Source of the DNA: Acidobacteriota bacterium
Lineage (GTDB): Bacteria > Acidobacteriota > Blastocatellia > HR10
Reading direction: 5' to 3'
Assembly (NCBI GenBank): GCA_030550025.1
Contig: JAUQQC010000001.1
Span: forward strand, 310,001-374,000
DNA length: 64,000 nt
The position numbers and the translations under genes are program-made. Positions within the stretch are counted from its first letter, which is position 1, and every line of letters starts with the position of its first letter. The notes under the pieces are model-generated. The model searched no databases. It was not told where the DNA came from and was given only the letters and a program-made list of their open reading frames with translations. Of the stretch, positions 8,581 to 16,782 are shown one piece after another.

Positions 8581-10239
8581 TCATCTCCTTTTCAGATATT
8601 TCTGCAACCACTCAGTGAGGGTGGTGAGGAATTCCGAATCGAGCCGCTTGGTGAACTTCCCATATTCCGAGAGATCTCCGGTCTCGGCCTGCTGGAAAAG
8701 GTGATTGAGCCTGGGAAAGATTTTCACCTCGTACGGGACCTTCCCACGCTCTTCGAGCGCGCGGGCGAAGGCCTCGGCATGATGGGGGAAGACTTGCGTG
8801 TCCTTCCCCCCTTGGAGGATGAGGATTGGGCACGCGAGGCGCTCCAAAAGCGCCAGCGGTCGAAGCCGCACGAATTCTCGAAACCACGGCGAACGCGCCA
8901 CGGCCAAGGACGCGCGCGCTTCGGGAGGGAAAGCGCGTTCGATCTCCTCCCATCCGCGATCGGTCTTGACCGCTTCGAGGATCTTCTTCTGCAGGGCGAT
9001 GCGCTCTTGCCGATCCTTCTCCGGCAAGTTCCTGAGGAGATAGGCTTGCTGTTCCAGAATGACCTCTTCGCCGCTTGTGGCGGGACCGGCCATGAGGACG
9101 AGGGCCCGAAGGGAGGGATCGCGCGCGGCCACAAGTAGGGCGACGATGGCTCCTTCGCTGTGGCCGATGAGGGCGATGCGGTCCGGCGCGATCTCCGGTC
9201 GCGCGCGGAGGAATCGAACGGCGGCCTGCGCATCATCGGCGAAATCGTAGGTCGTCGCCGTCTCGTAGCGTCCTCCCGATCGCCCGACCCCACGCTTATC
9301 GTAGCGAAGGACGGCGAACCCTTGCGGCGTCAGATGCTCGGCGATCTGCGCGAAGACCTTCACGCCCGCGACGTTTTGATCGCGCTCGTGCGGACCGGAA
9401 CCGGCAATGAGGACAACGGCCGGCAAGGGGTGCGCGCGCTCTTTCGGAAGCGTGAGCGTTCCCGCCAACGTGATCTCTCCAGAAGGAAAGGTCACTTCCC
9501 AGGCATCGTACTCTTGCGGTGCCGTGCGCTCGGTTGGTCTCTCATATCCCTCACGATAGACCTCGATGAAGAGGGGGCCGGGGATGACGAGCTTGATCAC
9601 GCGACGCGCGTCGTCCACCCACATCTCCATCGAGATCGTCTGTCCCGTTGGTTGAACGAGCGCGAGTTCCAGGTGAATCAGGTCATCCATCCGATTGGCG
9701 AAGGAGATGCGTTCGCGCCCTTTGACGCGCACCGTGAGCGGCAGTTCGATTTGCGGGAGGACGTAAACGCGAACATCTTGAGGTTCAGTTCGAGAGAAAT
9801 CCACGCGCTGTGCCAAGACTTCGTAGAGGAAGAAGGGGACGTTTGAGAGCACCACGATCGCGTCCGGCGAGACAGCGTCTTCTTTCGTCGTCGTCGTTCC
9901 TCCCACGGTGATCTCGCTCCGTGCCTTCCCTTCGGCGAACGTCGCGCGCACTTCCTGTTCTAAAGGACCAACCTTCGCTCTCACCTGCGCCTCCCGAGGA
10001 CGATGCTGGGCATCGGTGATCAGCGTGAAGGAATCGATCGTGATCGAGAACGAACGGAGTTCGAGCGAGGCGCGTCCCGTCCACGTGATCCGTCCTTCTG
10101 CCTTCGTCACGGAGAACGCCTCGCGCCCGGCCGGGTGCTCGTTCACATAGATATGAAAGCCACCAGCGGCTTGGGCGGTGGGCCATCTTGCCCCGTCCAT
10201 CCCTGCGAGGAGAAGCAGAAGGAGCTTGTGGATGAGCAT
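8581..10239 (-). CDS. Exported alpha/beta hydrolase (serine esterase/peptidase-like)
   Basis: A 552-residue protein with an N-terminal signal peptide (MLIHKLLLLLLAG..., cleavage near AQAA at about 24). A beta-rich domain of unknown function (about 28-220) is followed by an alpha/beta hydrolase domain (about 245-550). Visible catalytic features are an oxyanion segment GSGPHERDQN, the nucleophile elbow GHSEGA, a likely acid in GGKDTQ, and the catalytic His in LNHLFQ. This is the arrangement of the prolyl-oligopeptidase/dienelactone-hydrolase-like family found in many periplasmic bacterial hydrolases. The substrate cannot be inferred. The start at 10239 has GGGAGGAAAG ahead of it. It is the last gene of the minus-strand series HD-TtuB-TtuA, 45 bases after TtuA, and may be co-transcribed with them. 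Confidence 0.85.
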   Translation of the reverse strand: MLIHKLLLLLLAGMDGARWPTAQAAGGFHIYVNEHPAGREAFSVTKAEGRITWTGRASLELRSFSITIDSFTLITDAQHRPREAQVRAKVGPLEQEVRATFAEGKARSEITVGGTTTTKEDAVSPDAIVVLSNVPFFLYEVLAQRVDFSRTEPQDVRVYVLPQIELPLTVRVKGRERISFANRMDDLIHLELALVQPTGQTISMEMWVDDARRVIKLVIPGPLFIEVYREGYERPTERTAPQEYDAWEVTFPSGEITLAGTLTLPKERAHPLPAVVLIAGSGPHERDQNVAGVKVFAQIAEHLTPQGFAVLRYDKRGVGRSGGRYETATTYDFADDAQAAVRFLRARPEIAPDRIALIGHSEGAIVALLVAARDPSLRALVLMAGPATSGEEVILEQQAYLLRNLPEKDRQERIALQKKILEAVKTDRGWEEIERAFPPEARASLAVARSPWFREFVRLRPLALLERLACPILILQGGKDTQVFPHHAEAFARALEERGKVPYEVKIFPRLNHLFQQAETGDLSEYGKFTKRLDSEFLTTLTEWLQKYLKRR

Positions 10240-10284
10240 CGTTGCTTTCCTCCCGAAAGGATCGGGACCGTCGGGTGAGGACGT

Positions 10285-11286
10285 TCACGATCCCGGATGG
10301 TGGAGCGAGAGCTCTTCATGTTCGATCGGCCGAACGCCCGCTGCTTCGGAAGCTGCGACCTTTCGCACTGGGACTGCGGCGCTGCGTCGCCGCTCTACGT
10401 GTTCGACCAATCGGCAGTATGCGCAGACTTCGGTCGTCGTCGGCTGGCCACAGCGTGAGCAGGGGACAAGCGCCGTAGCCTCGGCTTCCGCAAAGAGCGC
10501 GCGAATCTGATAGAAGCCGTCGAGGAAGCGCCGTTTCGTGCCTGGCGCTTGATGCTCCAACTGCGCGAGGAGGTCCTTGTACGAGAGCGTCGTCGCCCCA
10601 AGCGCATAGGGGCACTCGTCGCGGACGTAGGCGATCCGATTCACTAGGGCATAAACGGTCGTTTGCTTCTCGGTGAAATAGACGAAGGGCTTGACCTTCT
10701 TCTTCAATCCCTCTCGTTCGTCCAGGACCGGATATTGGCGAGCGAGATACCCGCGATTCCAATTGAGGACGTTCGAGAAGAGCACCGCAACTTCATCATC
10801 GAGGTTATGTCCGGTAGCGATCACATTGTACTCGGCTTCCAGAGCGTAGCGATTCATGAAATACCGTTTGATCAATCCGCACGCTGAGCACGCTTCGCGG
10901 GCCGTCAGGTCTTTGATCTCCGGAATCGGTGCGCCGACCTCTTCGGCCACGCTGACGACGTGCAATCGCCGACCGATCCGCTCGGCAAGCTCGAAGCATC
11001 GTTGCTTCGATTGCTCCGAATAGTTATTGCTGCCGACGATTCCCAGGTCAATATAGAAGCCATCGGCTTCATATCCAAGCGCATTGAGCGCATGCCAGAG
11101 CGAGAGACTGTCTTTCCCGCCGGAGACGGCAACCAAGACGCGATCCCGGCGGGAGAACATCTTGAACTTACGGATCGTGCGCTCTGTGTAGTCGAGAAAC
11201 CACGGCGAGTAGCACGCGGAGCAGAGCGCCAGCCGGTGCTCTGGCATGTAGATGATGGCTTTCTTCAGACACTTTCGGCACTTCAT
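10285..11286 (-). CDS. ttuA: TtuA-like tRNA 2-thiouridine (T54) synthetase
   Basis: A 333-residue member of the TtcA/Ncs6 adenine-nucleotide hydrolase group (TIGR00269-like). It has an N-terminal zinc finger with two Cys pairs (CRKC at about 3-6 and CSAC at about 22-25), the PP-loop motif SGGKDS (about 54), and a central CSAC pair plus a Cys in DECPYA that match the three cysteines holding the [4Fe-4S] cluster in TtuA. It ends with a C-terminal zinc finger, CSRC...CAYC. TtuA adenylates U54 of tRNA and inserts sulfur delivered as a thiocarboxylate on TtuB, which stabilises tRNA at high temperature. Its ATG overlaps the stop of the ubiquitin-like carrier gene (ATGA), strong support for this assignment over TtcA. 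A generic Ncs6-like role remains possible. Confidence 0.82.
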   Translation of the reverse strand: MKCRKCLKKAIIYMPEHRLALCSACYSPWFLDYTERTIRKFKMFSRRDRVLVAVSGGKDSLSLWHALNALGYEADGFYIDLGIVGSNNYSEQSKQRCFELAERIGRRLHVVSVAEEVGAPIPEIKDLTAREACSACGLIKRYFMNRYALEAEYNVIATGHNLDDEVAVLFSNVLNWNRGYLARQYPVLDEREGLKKKVKPFVYFTEKQTTVYALVNRIAYVRDECPYALGATTLSYKDLLAQLEHQAPGTKRRFLDGFYQIRALFAEAEATALVPCSRCGQPTTTEVCAYCRLVEHVERRRSAAVPVRKVAASEAAGVRPIEHEELSLHHPGS

Positions 11287-11480
11287 GGGCTGACGCCTCC
11301 AGAGACGACGCGGATCAGCTCGACCTCATCTTCGACCTCGAGCCATTCGTCTTCGGTCACGATCTCATCGTTCCTCACGACGACGACGGTCTCGGGCAAG
11401 AGGTCGAGCTTCTCGAGCAGCTTGCGCACGCTCATGCGCTCGGTGAATTCGTATTCCTGCTGGCCGTATCGAACTTTCAT
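11283..11480 (-). CDS. ttuB: TtuB-like ubiquitin-fold sulfur carrier
   Basis: A 65-residue beta-grasp protein of the ThiS/MoaD/TtuB type. It should be adenylated by an E1 enzyme, charged with sulfur as a C-terminal thiocarboxylate, and used by TtuA, whose gene it overlaps. The conserved acidic EDEVELIRVVSGG segment is present. The Gly-Gly is not terminal: it is followed by Val-Ser-Pro before the stop, and the Pro codon and TGA form part of the ATGA overlap with ttuA. Carriers with such tails need a peptidase to expose the diglycine. No strong ribosome-binding site precedes the ATG at 11480, and the gap to the HD gene is only 21 bases. Confidence 0.8.
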   Translation of the reverse strand: MKVRYGQQEYEFTERMSVRKLLEKLDLLPETVVVVRNDEIVTEDEWLEVEDEVELIRVVSGGVSP

Positions 11481-11501
11481 GTGCGCGAACGACGGGCGCG
11501 T

Positions 11502-12209
11502 TCATCGGCGACTCGCGCCGTGTAGCTCGACGTTGTTAGCCACGAGGCGGAACTGGCAGCCGAGAAATTCGACGGCCTTTCGCGTCAGGATCATGCGTTC
11601 GGTGAAGATCTCGAAGAACTCCATGACGCTTCCAATGGACGGATCCACCTCCAATTCCAAGGTGATGACCTTCTGGTCTGGATCCACGGCGAGCGTGCTG
11701 CGGGTGACCGAGTAATTGATACGATCGTGGATGTCGAATTGTTTGGGATCGGTCAAGCGAACGCGCGACCGGTGCACATCGGCCTTATCGGCGATGATGA
11801 CGGCGGCGCTCACCGGGCTCACGGGCAGACCGTCGGATTCGTCGTGATGGCCGATGGCCGCCATCACGATGCCGATGTAGCGCGGAGGCATCTTCATGGC
11901 CGTCAGAATCTGCATGGCCATGAGCGCGCCCGATTGGGCGTGCACGTTACGATTGATGACGTTGCCCGCGTCATGGAAGAAGCCGGCGATGGCCGCCAGC
12001 TCCGGCAGAGGCGGTTCGTATCCGAGTTTCTGCAGGATCTCGCGCGCCCATTTCCCCGTTTTCTTTGCGTGTCGGATGCCGTGCTCCGTGTAGCCGATGG
12101 CCTCCAGCACGGCGTCGGCCGCTTCGACATAAGCCAGGGCCGTCTCATCCTGCAGCAAATCCTCCAACGTCACAATCTGCTGGATCGGCTCGATCAGTTT
12201 CGTTGACAT
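11502..12209 (-). CDS. HD-domain metal-dependent phosphohydrolase
   Basis: A 235-residue cytosolic protein with an HD domain. A histidine in YTEHGIRHA, the HD pair in GFFHDAGN and a later GHHDES provide the metal-binding H...HD...H/D pattern. HD proteins hydrolyse phosphate esters of nucleotides or related compounds, but the substrate here is unknown. A C-terminal segment (about 160-235) is beta-rich and outside the HD core. I chose the ATG at 12209 because GAGGGG lies five bases upstream and the domain begins soon afterwards. A frame extends further upstream with no ribosome site. It is the first gene of the operon leading into ttuB and ttuA, which may suggest a link with RNA modification, though position is the only evidence. 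Confidence 0.85.
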   Translation of the reverse strand: MSTKLIEPIQQIVTLEDLLQDETALAYVEAADAVLEAIGYTEHGIRHAKKTGKWAREILQKLGYEPPLPELAAIAGFFHDAGNVINRNVHAQSGALMAMQILTAMKMPPRYIGIVMAAIGHHDESDGLPVSPVSAAVIIADKADVHRSRVRLTDPKQFDIHDRINYSVTRSTLAVDPDQKVITLELEVDPSIGSVMEFFEIFTERMILTRKAVEFLGCQFRLVANNVELHGASRR

Positions 12210-12251
12210 GCTTGCCCCTCGCTCTCCCGGATTCGGCACGACACGATGTAA

Positions 12252-12281
12252 ATAATACGCCGCTTCACCAGGAGGGCGCAA
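12252..12281 (-). promoter_or_regulatory. Promoter for the HD-ttuB-ttuA operon
   Basis: Read on the minus strand, TTGCGC (12276-12281) and TATTAT (12252-12257, five of six consensus bases) are spaced by 18 bases. The -35 lies near the stop of the upstream metallopeptidase gene, so this series can be transcribed independently of it. Confidence 0.5.
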
Positions 12282-12289
12282 ATGGCGGC

Positions 12290-14773
12290 TCACTTCGTGG
12301 CTTTTTCCTCCTTCGTGCAGAGGACGTCTTCAAGAGCATTCAGAAGGACACGTTCCGGAGGGGTCGCCAGCGTCACCTCGGTCTCGACCGAGCTGTTCCC
12401 CTGTACGGTTGCCATGCCCAGGCGCACGAGCTTTCCCTCGCCGTAGTCGAGATAGACGGGGACGAGCATGCGGAAATCGTCAGGCACGCGGCTTTGGGCG
12501 ATCTTGAGCCAGAGCCGATACCTTCCGTCGGGGGTCGGGCGAAGCCAATAGTGGAGCGCGTAGTGTGGGAGGGCTGTTCCATAGACCCACTGTCGGAAGA
12601 ACCACTCCATGCGTCCATTCCCCTCGAGGTCCATCTCCGGCGTCATGTGTTTCTCGACTAGGCGTTGGAAGTCGCGGGTCGAGGCCGCGCGATGTGCGTA
12701 GGTGCGGGTGAACTCGCGCATCAGGGCGATGAAGCGATCATCGCCTTCTCCCAAAGGGGCGCGCGGATCGCGCAGCATCATGCGCAACATGTGCAGGACG
12801 AAGGCGCCCTTCGCGTAGGCGAGCCGTTCGTAAGCGCCGGTTGTTCGTCCCGTGTTCAAGCGCGCGCCTAGGATGAGCGGGCCGACCCGATAGGGTTCGA
12901 GGCTCGTACGATTCACGCCAAGCAGCGCCTTTCGTGTGATCAGCTCGCGTTGGTTCTTCCAGAAGTCGAGGAAGCGCTTCAAGCGCCGCTGCGGATCGGC
13001 GTGGAAGGCGAACTGTAGATAGAGCGCGGCCGAGAAATCCGAGAAGCCCTCGGACATCCACTGGTCGCGATAGGTCTTCCAGCTCACGATGTGTCCCCAC
13101 CACTGGTGGGCGACTTCGTGCGCGCCGACGATATCGGTGAACTCCGAGAAGCGCACGGGCAGGCCGAGCGCGCGTCGCTGCGTACCGTCCAAGAATGCCG
13201 TGTAGGGAAGATAGACGAGCATCGGCCAACTCTGCCCGAAGAACGCGGCCGGTTGCTGCGAGAGTGCGATGCGCCCGTAGGGATTCGGCCCGAAATAGCG
13301 GGTGAAGATGCGTACGGCGTTAAGCGCCTCGACGAGCATGTTCTCGGCCAAGCCACTTGTGGTCAAGCTCCCCATCGGCAACTCCAGGCGAATGCCCTGT
13401 CGTTCCAGTTGCTCCGCCAACAACTGCACACGGCGAATCTCATCCGGCTCGGTCGGATTCGTATAGACTTCGAGGACGATCCCGTCCTCGCTTCGTTGTC
13501 GCGTTTGGAACAGGCCGACGTTGAATCCGGCGACCGTTATGGGCCATTCGCTCGTCCAGCGCGATGTCTCTGGAACCCGCTCGCGCGGCTGTCCCGTAGC
13601 GACGATCATATGGTCTTTCGGGATCGCGAATATGATCTCGAATGTCGCGCGATCGCCGAAAGTCATCTGCCAATTATTCGGATACCAGGTGGACCGCGCT
13701 TCGGGGACGAGGATGTAATTGCCGGGACCGCTGGGACGCACCGCCCCACGGCCGCCATAGCGGAGGAACACCGTGCGCGGCACGCCAACCGGAAGCGGCT
13801 CCGGGAAGATCACGGCCAGCGCGTTTCCTTCCTCTTCGTCCACCTGAAGGAACGGAAGGGGAGTCTTCTGGGCGTCCCAGGCGCGTTCGACCCGCAGCTT
13901 CGGGAAGAGGGCGAAGCGAATGACGCGCAGATGCGGCTGAAGGGGAATGAAGGTGACTTCGGCCGTGACGTCCAAATGTCCGCCGCGATCCACGCGGACC
14001 TGGAGGCGATAGTGCGCAAGGTCGTACTCGCGATGATCTTTCTCTTCGGTGTCGGCGGGAGCTAGCTCCGCACTGCGATGAAAGAGCGCCCAGATGCCTT
14101 GGGTCGTCTCCTCATAGCTCGCCAGGCCCACTTCTTCAGCGCTCGGCAACGAGGGGGCGAACCCGAGCGGGTCCACGCCGAAGACGAGCTTCGGATGCTT
14201 CTTCCCCTTGAGAAAGGCCAGGAAGAATCCTTCACGTTGAGGCGCGTAGAGATCCGCCAGTAGACGCATCTCGAGCGCTTGCTTCAGCTGACGTCGCACC
14301 ACGTGTTGATGTTCGCGGAACCGATCAAGGATCGGCTTCGGCGGTGGGGCGTGGGTAATCGCGAGCCGCCGACGCAACTCTTCGCCCGTCCGATCGGTGA
14401 AGTAGATGACGGCTTCCTCGAAGGTCTCGCGCAGCTCGCCCGTGCCCGTCAGATGCGCGAGAAATTGCCGCTCGACCTCAAGCGGAGGGGAGAGCGCGAA
14501 TGCTCCCTCACCCACGAAGATGGCTCCGAGCGTGCGTCCCATCACCGGTGCGAAGAAATAGAAGGTCCCTCGGTGGAAGATGAAGTGGCCGGCATCGCGC
14601 CACAGTTCCACCTCTTCGACGATCGCGCGTTCCTCGCCCGGTTGCATCTGGCGCAATGCGAGATAGATGGGGTCAGCGGCCGAAGCCTCCCCTTGCTGCT
14701 TGCTCGTCACAAGGGGAAGAGAGTGCGTCCAGAGGACCAGAAGAGGGAGAACGAGCCGAAGGAACCGGGACAT
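12290..14773 (-). CDS. M1-type zinc metallopeptidase, exported
   Basis: An 827-residue exported protein with a signal peptide (MSRFLRLVLPLLVLW..., about 1-22). A beta-saddle-like N-terminal region leads to a gluzincin domain with HEVAHQWWGH and, 18 residues later, the Glu of WMSEGFSDF, the HExxH-x18-E zinc site of family M1. The GxMEN exopeptidase motif that normally lies about 35 residues before HExxH is not recognisable. The equivalent stretch reads FFGQSWPMLVYLP. The amino-group-binding Glu of true aminopeptidases therefore seems to be lost, and the enzyme may act differently. The ATG at 14773 follows AGAGGAG; the frame is open far upstream but carries no signal peptide there. It lies 10 bases after another metallopeptidase gene and is probably co-transcribed with it. 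Confidence 0.85.
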   Translation of the reverse strand: MSRFLRLVLPLLVLWTHSLPLVTSKQQGEASAADPIYLALRQMQPGEERAIVEEVELWRDAGHFIFHRGTFYFFAPVMGRTLGAIFVGEGAFALSPPLEVERQFLAHLTGTGELRETFEEAVIYFTDRTGEELRRRLAITHAPPPKPILDRFREHQHVVRRQLKQALEMRLLADLYAPQREGFFLAFLKGKKHPKLVFGVDPLGFAPSLPSAEEVGLASYEETTQGIWALFHRSAELAPADTEEKDHREYDLAHYRLQVRVDRGGHLDVTAEVTFIPLQPHLRVIRFALFPKLRVERAWDAQKTPLPFLQVDEEEGNALAVIFPEPLPVGVPRTVFLRYGGRGAVRPSGPGNYILVPEARSTWYPNNWQMTFGDRATFEIIFAIPKDHMIVATGQPRERVPETSRWTSEWPITVAGFNVGLFQTRQRSEDGIVLEVYTNPTEPDEIRRVQLLAEQLERQGIRLELPMGSLTTSGLAENMLVEALNAVRIFTRYFGPNPYGRIALSQQPAAFFGQSWPMLVYLPYTAFLDGTQRRALGLPVRFSEFTDIVGAHEVAHQWWGHIVSWKTYRDQWMSEGFSDFSAALYLQFAFHADPQRRLKRFLDFWKNQRELITRKALLGVNRTSLEPYRVGPLILGARLNTGRTTGAYERLAYAKGAFVLHMLRMMLRDPRAPLGEGDDRFIALMREFTRTYAHRAASTRDFQRLVEKHMTPEMDLEGNGRMEWFFRQWVYGTALPHYALHYWLRPTPDGRYRLWLKIAQSRVPDDFRMLVPVYLDYGEGKLVRLGMATVQGNSSVETEVTLATPPERVLLNALEDVLCTKEEKATK

Positions 14774-14783
14774 ACAACTCCTC

Positions 14784-16217
14784 TCATCGAGCCTCGCGCA
14801 GCTTTGAGACGACGGCCGCGCGAAGCGGCATCGCGGGAGAGTACTCGCGCGTTCCCCCTTGTCGAGAGGGGAGCTTCCGACCCGCCCAGAGGACGCGCTG
14901 CAATCGGGGCCACCGATCCGCCCACTGGTTCGGCAGGCCTTCCACGACGAGCACATCCGTTCCGCGGCGCTCGATATGGACACGCCCTTCCTCCGTCTCC
15001 CAAGCTCGCCATGAGGCGTTCGGCTCCTGAGGGATCTCGCGCGCCGTCTTATAGCGGCGCGTCGTACGACGCGCGTAGGCCTCGGCGAATTCGCGCGCTT
15101 CGGCCTCGTTCTCCCATGTGGAGAGATGAATGAGCACGAGATGTCCCGTGCGCGCGTCCTCATAGAGCGCGAACTGGTCGCCCTCCCAACCTTCAGCTGC
15201 TCGTGCGGCCGTCGGCTTGTCCAAATACTCGCGGAGGATGAGGAGGTATCCGAACTCTCCGTTGCGATCGGTCAAGCGTTTTCGCACGGACTGGCCAAGC
15301 AGATGGCGAACGTCGCTCAAACGAATGCGAACCGGGCGATCGCGGGAGAGGAACTTCTCCGGATGAAGGATCTGCTCGGTCGAATCCGGCGGGTCAGCGT
15401 ATGCGCGAGAGACGCGCGCCCATGAACCTCGCTGCACGAGGTGCTGGATGAAGGCCGTTCCGTAGATGTAGGGGAAGAGCAGACTCTCGCGCACAGCAGC
15501 CGGAGCGCTGTGCAGGACTCGACTGCGCTCGTCATCCATCATCCGAAGCTGCTCGAAGATGGCCGTGAGGGGGACGGGAATCGAGGTCAAGTCCATGCCC
15601 TGGGGCTTCAACATGTAGGTGAGCATTACTCCCATAGCCTCTCCCTCGATCAACGCCTGCACGGCGAGGTCGCGATCGCTCTCGCCCTTTGGGCCTTCCT
15701 CAAAGCGGGTGAGATCGAAGTGCTGATCTTGAAGCGCATGGACCAGCTCATGCACCATGACCAGGCGCTGTTCCTCAAGCGTCAGCCAGTCGGCCAGATA
15801 GAGCGTCTTCGTCTTCGGGCGATAATATCCGGCGACCTGCTCGGTCAGGATCCGCAGCAGCAGATCGCGATAGTCAAATCCTCGCGGCGCGAGACCGAAG
15901 GCGATGAGGGCCTTCGCCGCCGCGTCGAAGTCTTCGGGGGAGATCCGCTTGTTGAAATCGTCCACTAAGTGGCGTTCGATCTCCGCGCGGGACTGAAGGC
16001 CGGCCCTGACCGAGCGGCGAACCGGAAGTCCGCGAAGGCGGCTGACTTCGGCCAGGATCTCCTCGACCAGGTTCAAAGCGTTCGGACGAGTCGTTTGCTC
16101 CACCGCTGAAGGGCGCTCTGGGGAGGAAGCGGCCGACATCAGAAGGAGCAGGAGACCTCCGGCCGCCCATGCGATTCGGTGTCGTGAGCGATCCGAGACG
16201 GGGCTTCGTTTTGACAT
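14784..16217 (-). CDS. Putative exported zinc metalloprotease with HELVHALQD motif
   Basis: A 477-residue protein with an N-terminal hydrophobic signal segment (about 16-33, WAAGGLLLLLMSAASS). A zincin-like motif, VMVHELVHALQDQHFDL, lies at about residue 170. The HExxH is preceded by a segment with YYRPKTKTLYLAD, as in several uncharacterised acidobacterial proteins. I do not recognise a characterised family, so protease activity is inferred from HExxH only. The C-terminal half (about 270-477) has no clear motif. The start at 16217 is chosen because AAGGTG precedes it and the signal sequence follows; an upstream in-frame extension reaches into the divergent gene. It forms a two-gene unit with the M1-type peptidase behind a good promoter. 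Confidence 0.72.
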   Translation of the reverse strand: MSKRSPVSDRSRHRIAWAAGGLLLLLMSAASSPERPSAVEQTTRPNALNLVEEILAEVSRLRGLPVRRSVRAGLQSRAEIERHLVDDFNKRISPEDFDAAAKALIAFGLAPRGFDYRDLLLRILTEQVAGYYRPKTKTLYLADWLTLEEQRLVMVHELVHALQDQHFDLTRFEEGPKGESDRDLAVQALIEGEAMGVMLTYMLKPQGMDLTSIPVPLTAIFEQLRMMDDERSRVLHSAPAAVRESLLFPYIYGTAFIQHLVQRGSWARVSRAYADPPDSTEQILHPEKFLSRDRPVRIRLSDVRHLLGQSVRKRLTDRNGEFGYLLILREYLDKPTAARAAEGWEGDQFALYEDARTGHLVLIHLSTWENEAEAREFAEAYARRTTRRYKTAREIPQEPNASWRAWETEEGRVHIERRGTDVLVVEGLPNQWADRWPRLQRVLWAGRKLPSRQGGTREYSPAMPLRAAVVSKLREAR

Positions 16218-16248
16218 CCTCGCACCTTTCGCTCTACATTTCACTCCG

Positions 16249-16277
16249 TTTGTAGCCGAAGTCGGGAAGTTTGTCAA
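16249..16277 (-). promoter_or_regulatory. Promoter for the two-metallopeptidase operon
   Basis: On the minus strand a perfect TTGACA (16272-16277) is followed after 17 bases by TACAAA (16249-16254). The start site would be near 16242, about 25 bases before the ATG at 16217. Confidence 0.68.
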
Positions 16278-16305
16278 ACGTCTGCTTTCGCGAGGGGAGA
16301 AGGGC

Positions 16306-16734
16306 ATGGACGAAGAGCGTCGCGATCCGGTCGAAGTGGCGACGCGCGTGCGTTATGCGGAGACCGATCAGATGGGCGTAGCCTATTACGCGAACCATTT
16401 CATCTGGTTCGAAGTCGGGCGGAGCGAGTTCTGTCGACAACGCGGGTTTGCCTATCGGCAGCTCGAGGAAGAGTTCGGTTTCTATCTGGTCGTGGTCGAA
16501 GCGCGGTGTCGGTATCTGGCGCCGGCTCGGTATGACGATGAGATCGTCATCCGCACGTGGCTCGGGGAGATGCGCAAACGTTCACTGAGCTTTCGCTACG
16601 AGATCTTCAAACGGGAGGATGGGCGGAAGCTCGCCGAGGGGGAGACGGTTCACGTCCTCGTGGATCGTGAAGGACGAGCGCGCGCGCTCCCGCCGATTTT
16701 GGTCGAGCGCTTGGGTCGCGGAGGAGGTGCTTGA
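16306..16734 (+). CDS. Acyl-CoA thioesterase (YbgC/4HBT hot-dog family)
   Basis: A 142-residue hot-dog-fold thioesterase. The signature RVRYAETDQMGVAYYANHFIWFE contains the catalytic Asp of the 4-hydroxybenzoyl-CoA thioesterase/YbgC type (D in ETDQMG) and the conserved YxNHxxWFE. The rest follows the family to the end at about residue 135. It should hydrolyse short- or branched-chain acyl-CoA in the cytosol. In many bacteria ybgC lies with tol-pal, but no tol genes are present here. The start at 16306 is preceded by GAGGGGAGAAGGG and lies 88 bases from the divergent metallopeptidase start. Confidence 0.93.
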   Translation: MDEERRDPVEVATRVRYAETDQMGVAYYANHFIWFEVGRSEFCRQRGFAYRQLEEEFGFYLVVVEARCRYLAPARYDDEIVIRTWLGEMRKRSLSFRYEIFKREDGRKLAEGETVHVLVDREGRARALPPILVERLGRGGGA

Positions 16735-16759
16735 CAGCTCAAAGGGGGCACGGCATATT
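16731..16759 (+). promoter_or_regulatory. Promoter of the RodZ-like gene, overlapping the thioesterase stop
   Basis: TTGACA at 16731-16736 contains the TGA stop (16732-16734) of the thioesterase gene. CATATT at 16754-16759 lies 17 bases downstream. The RodZ-like ATG at 16783 is about 16 bases beyond the expected start site. Confidence 0.5.
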
Positions 16760-16782
16760 TTAACAACGTCGGGGAGGGGGAC

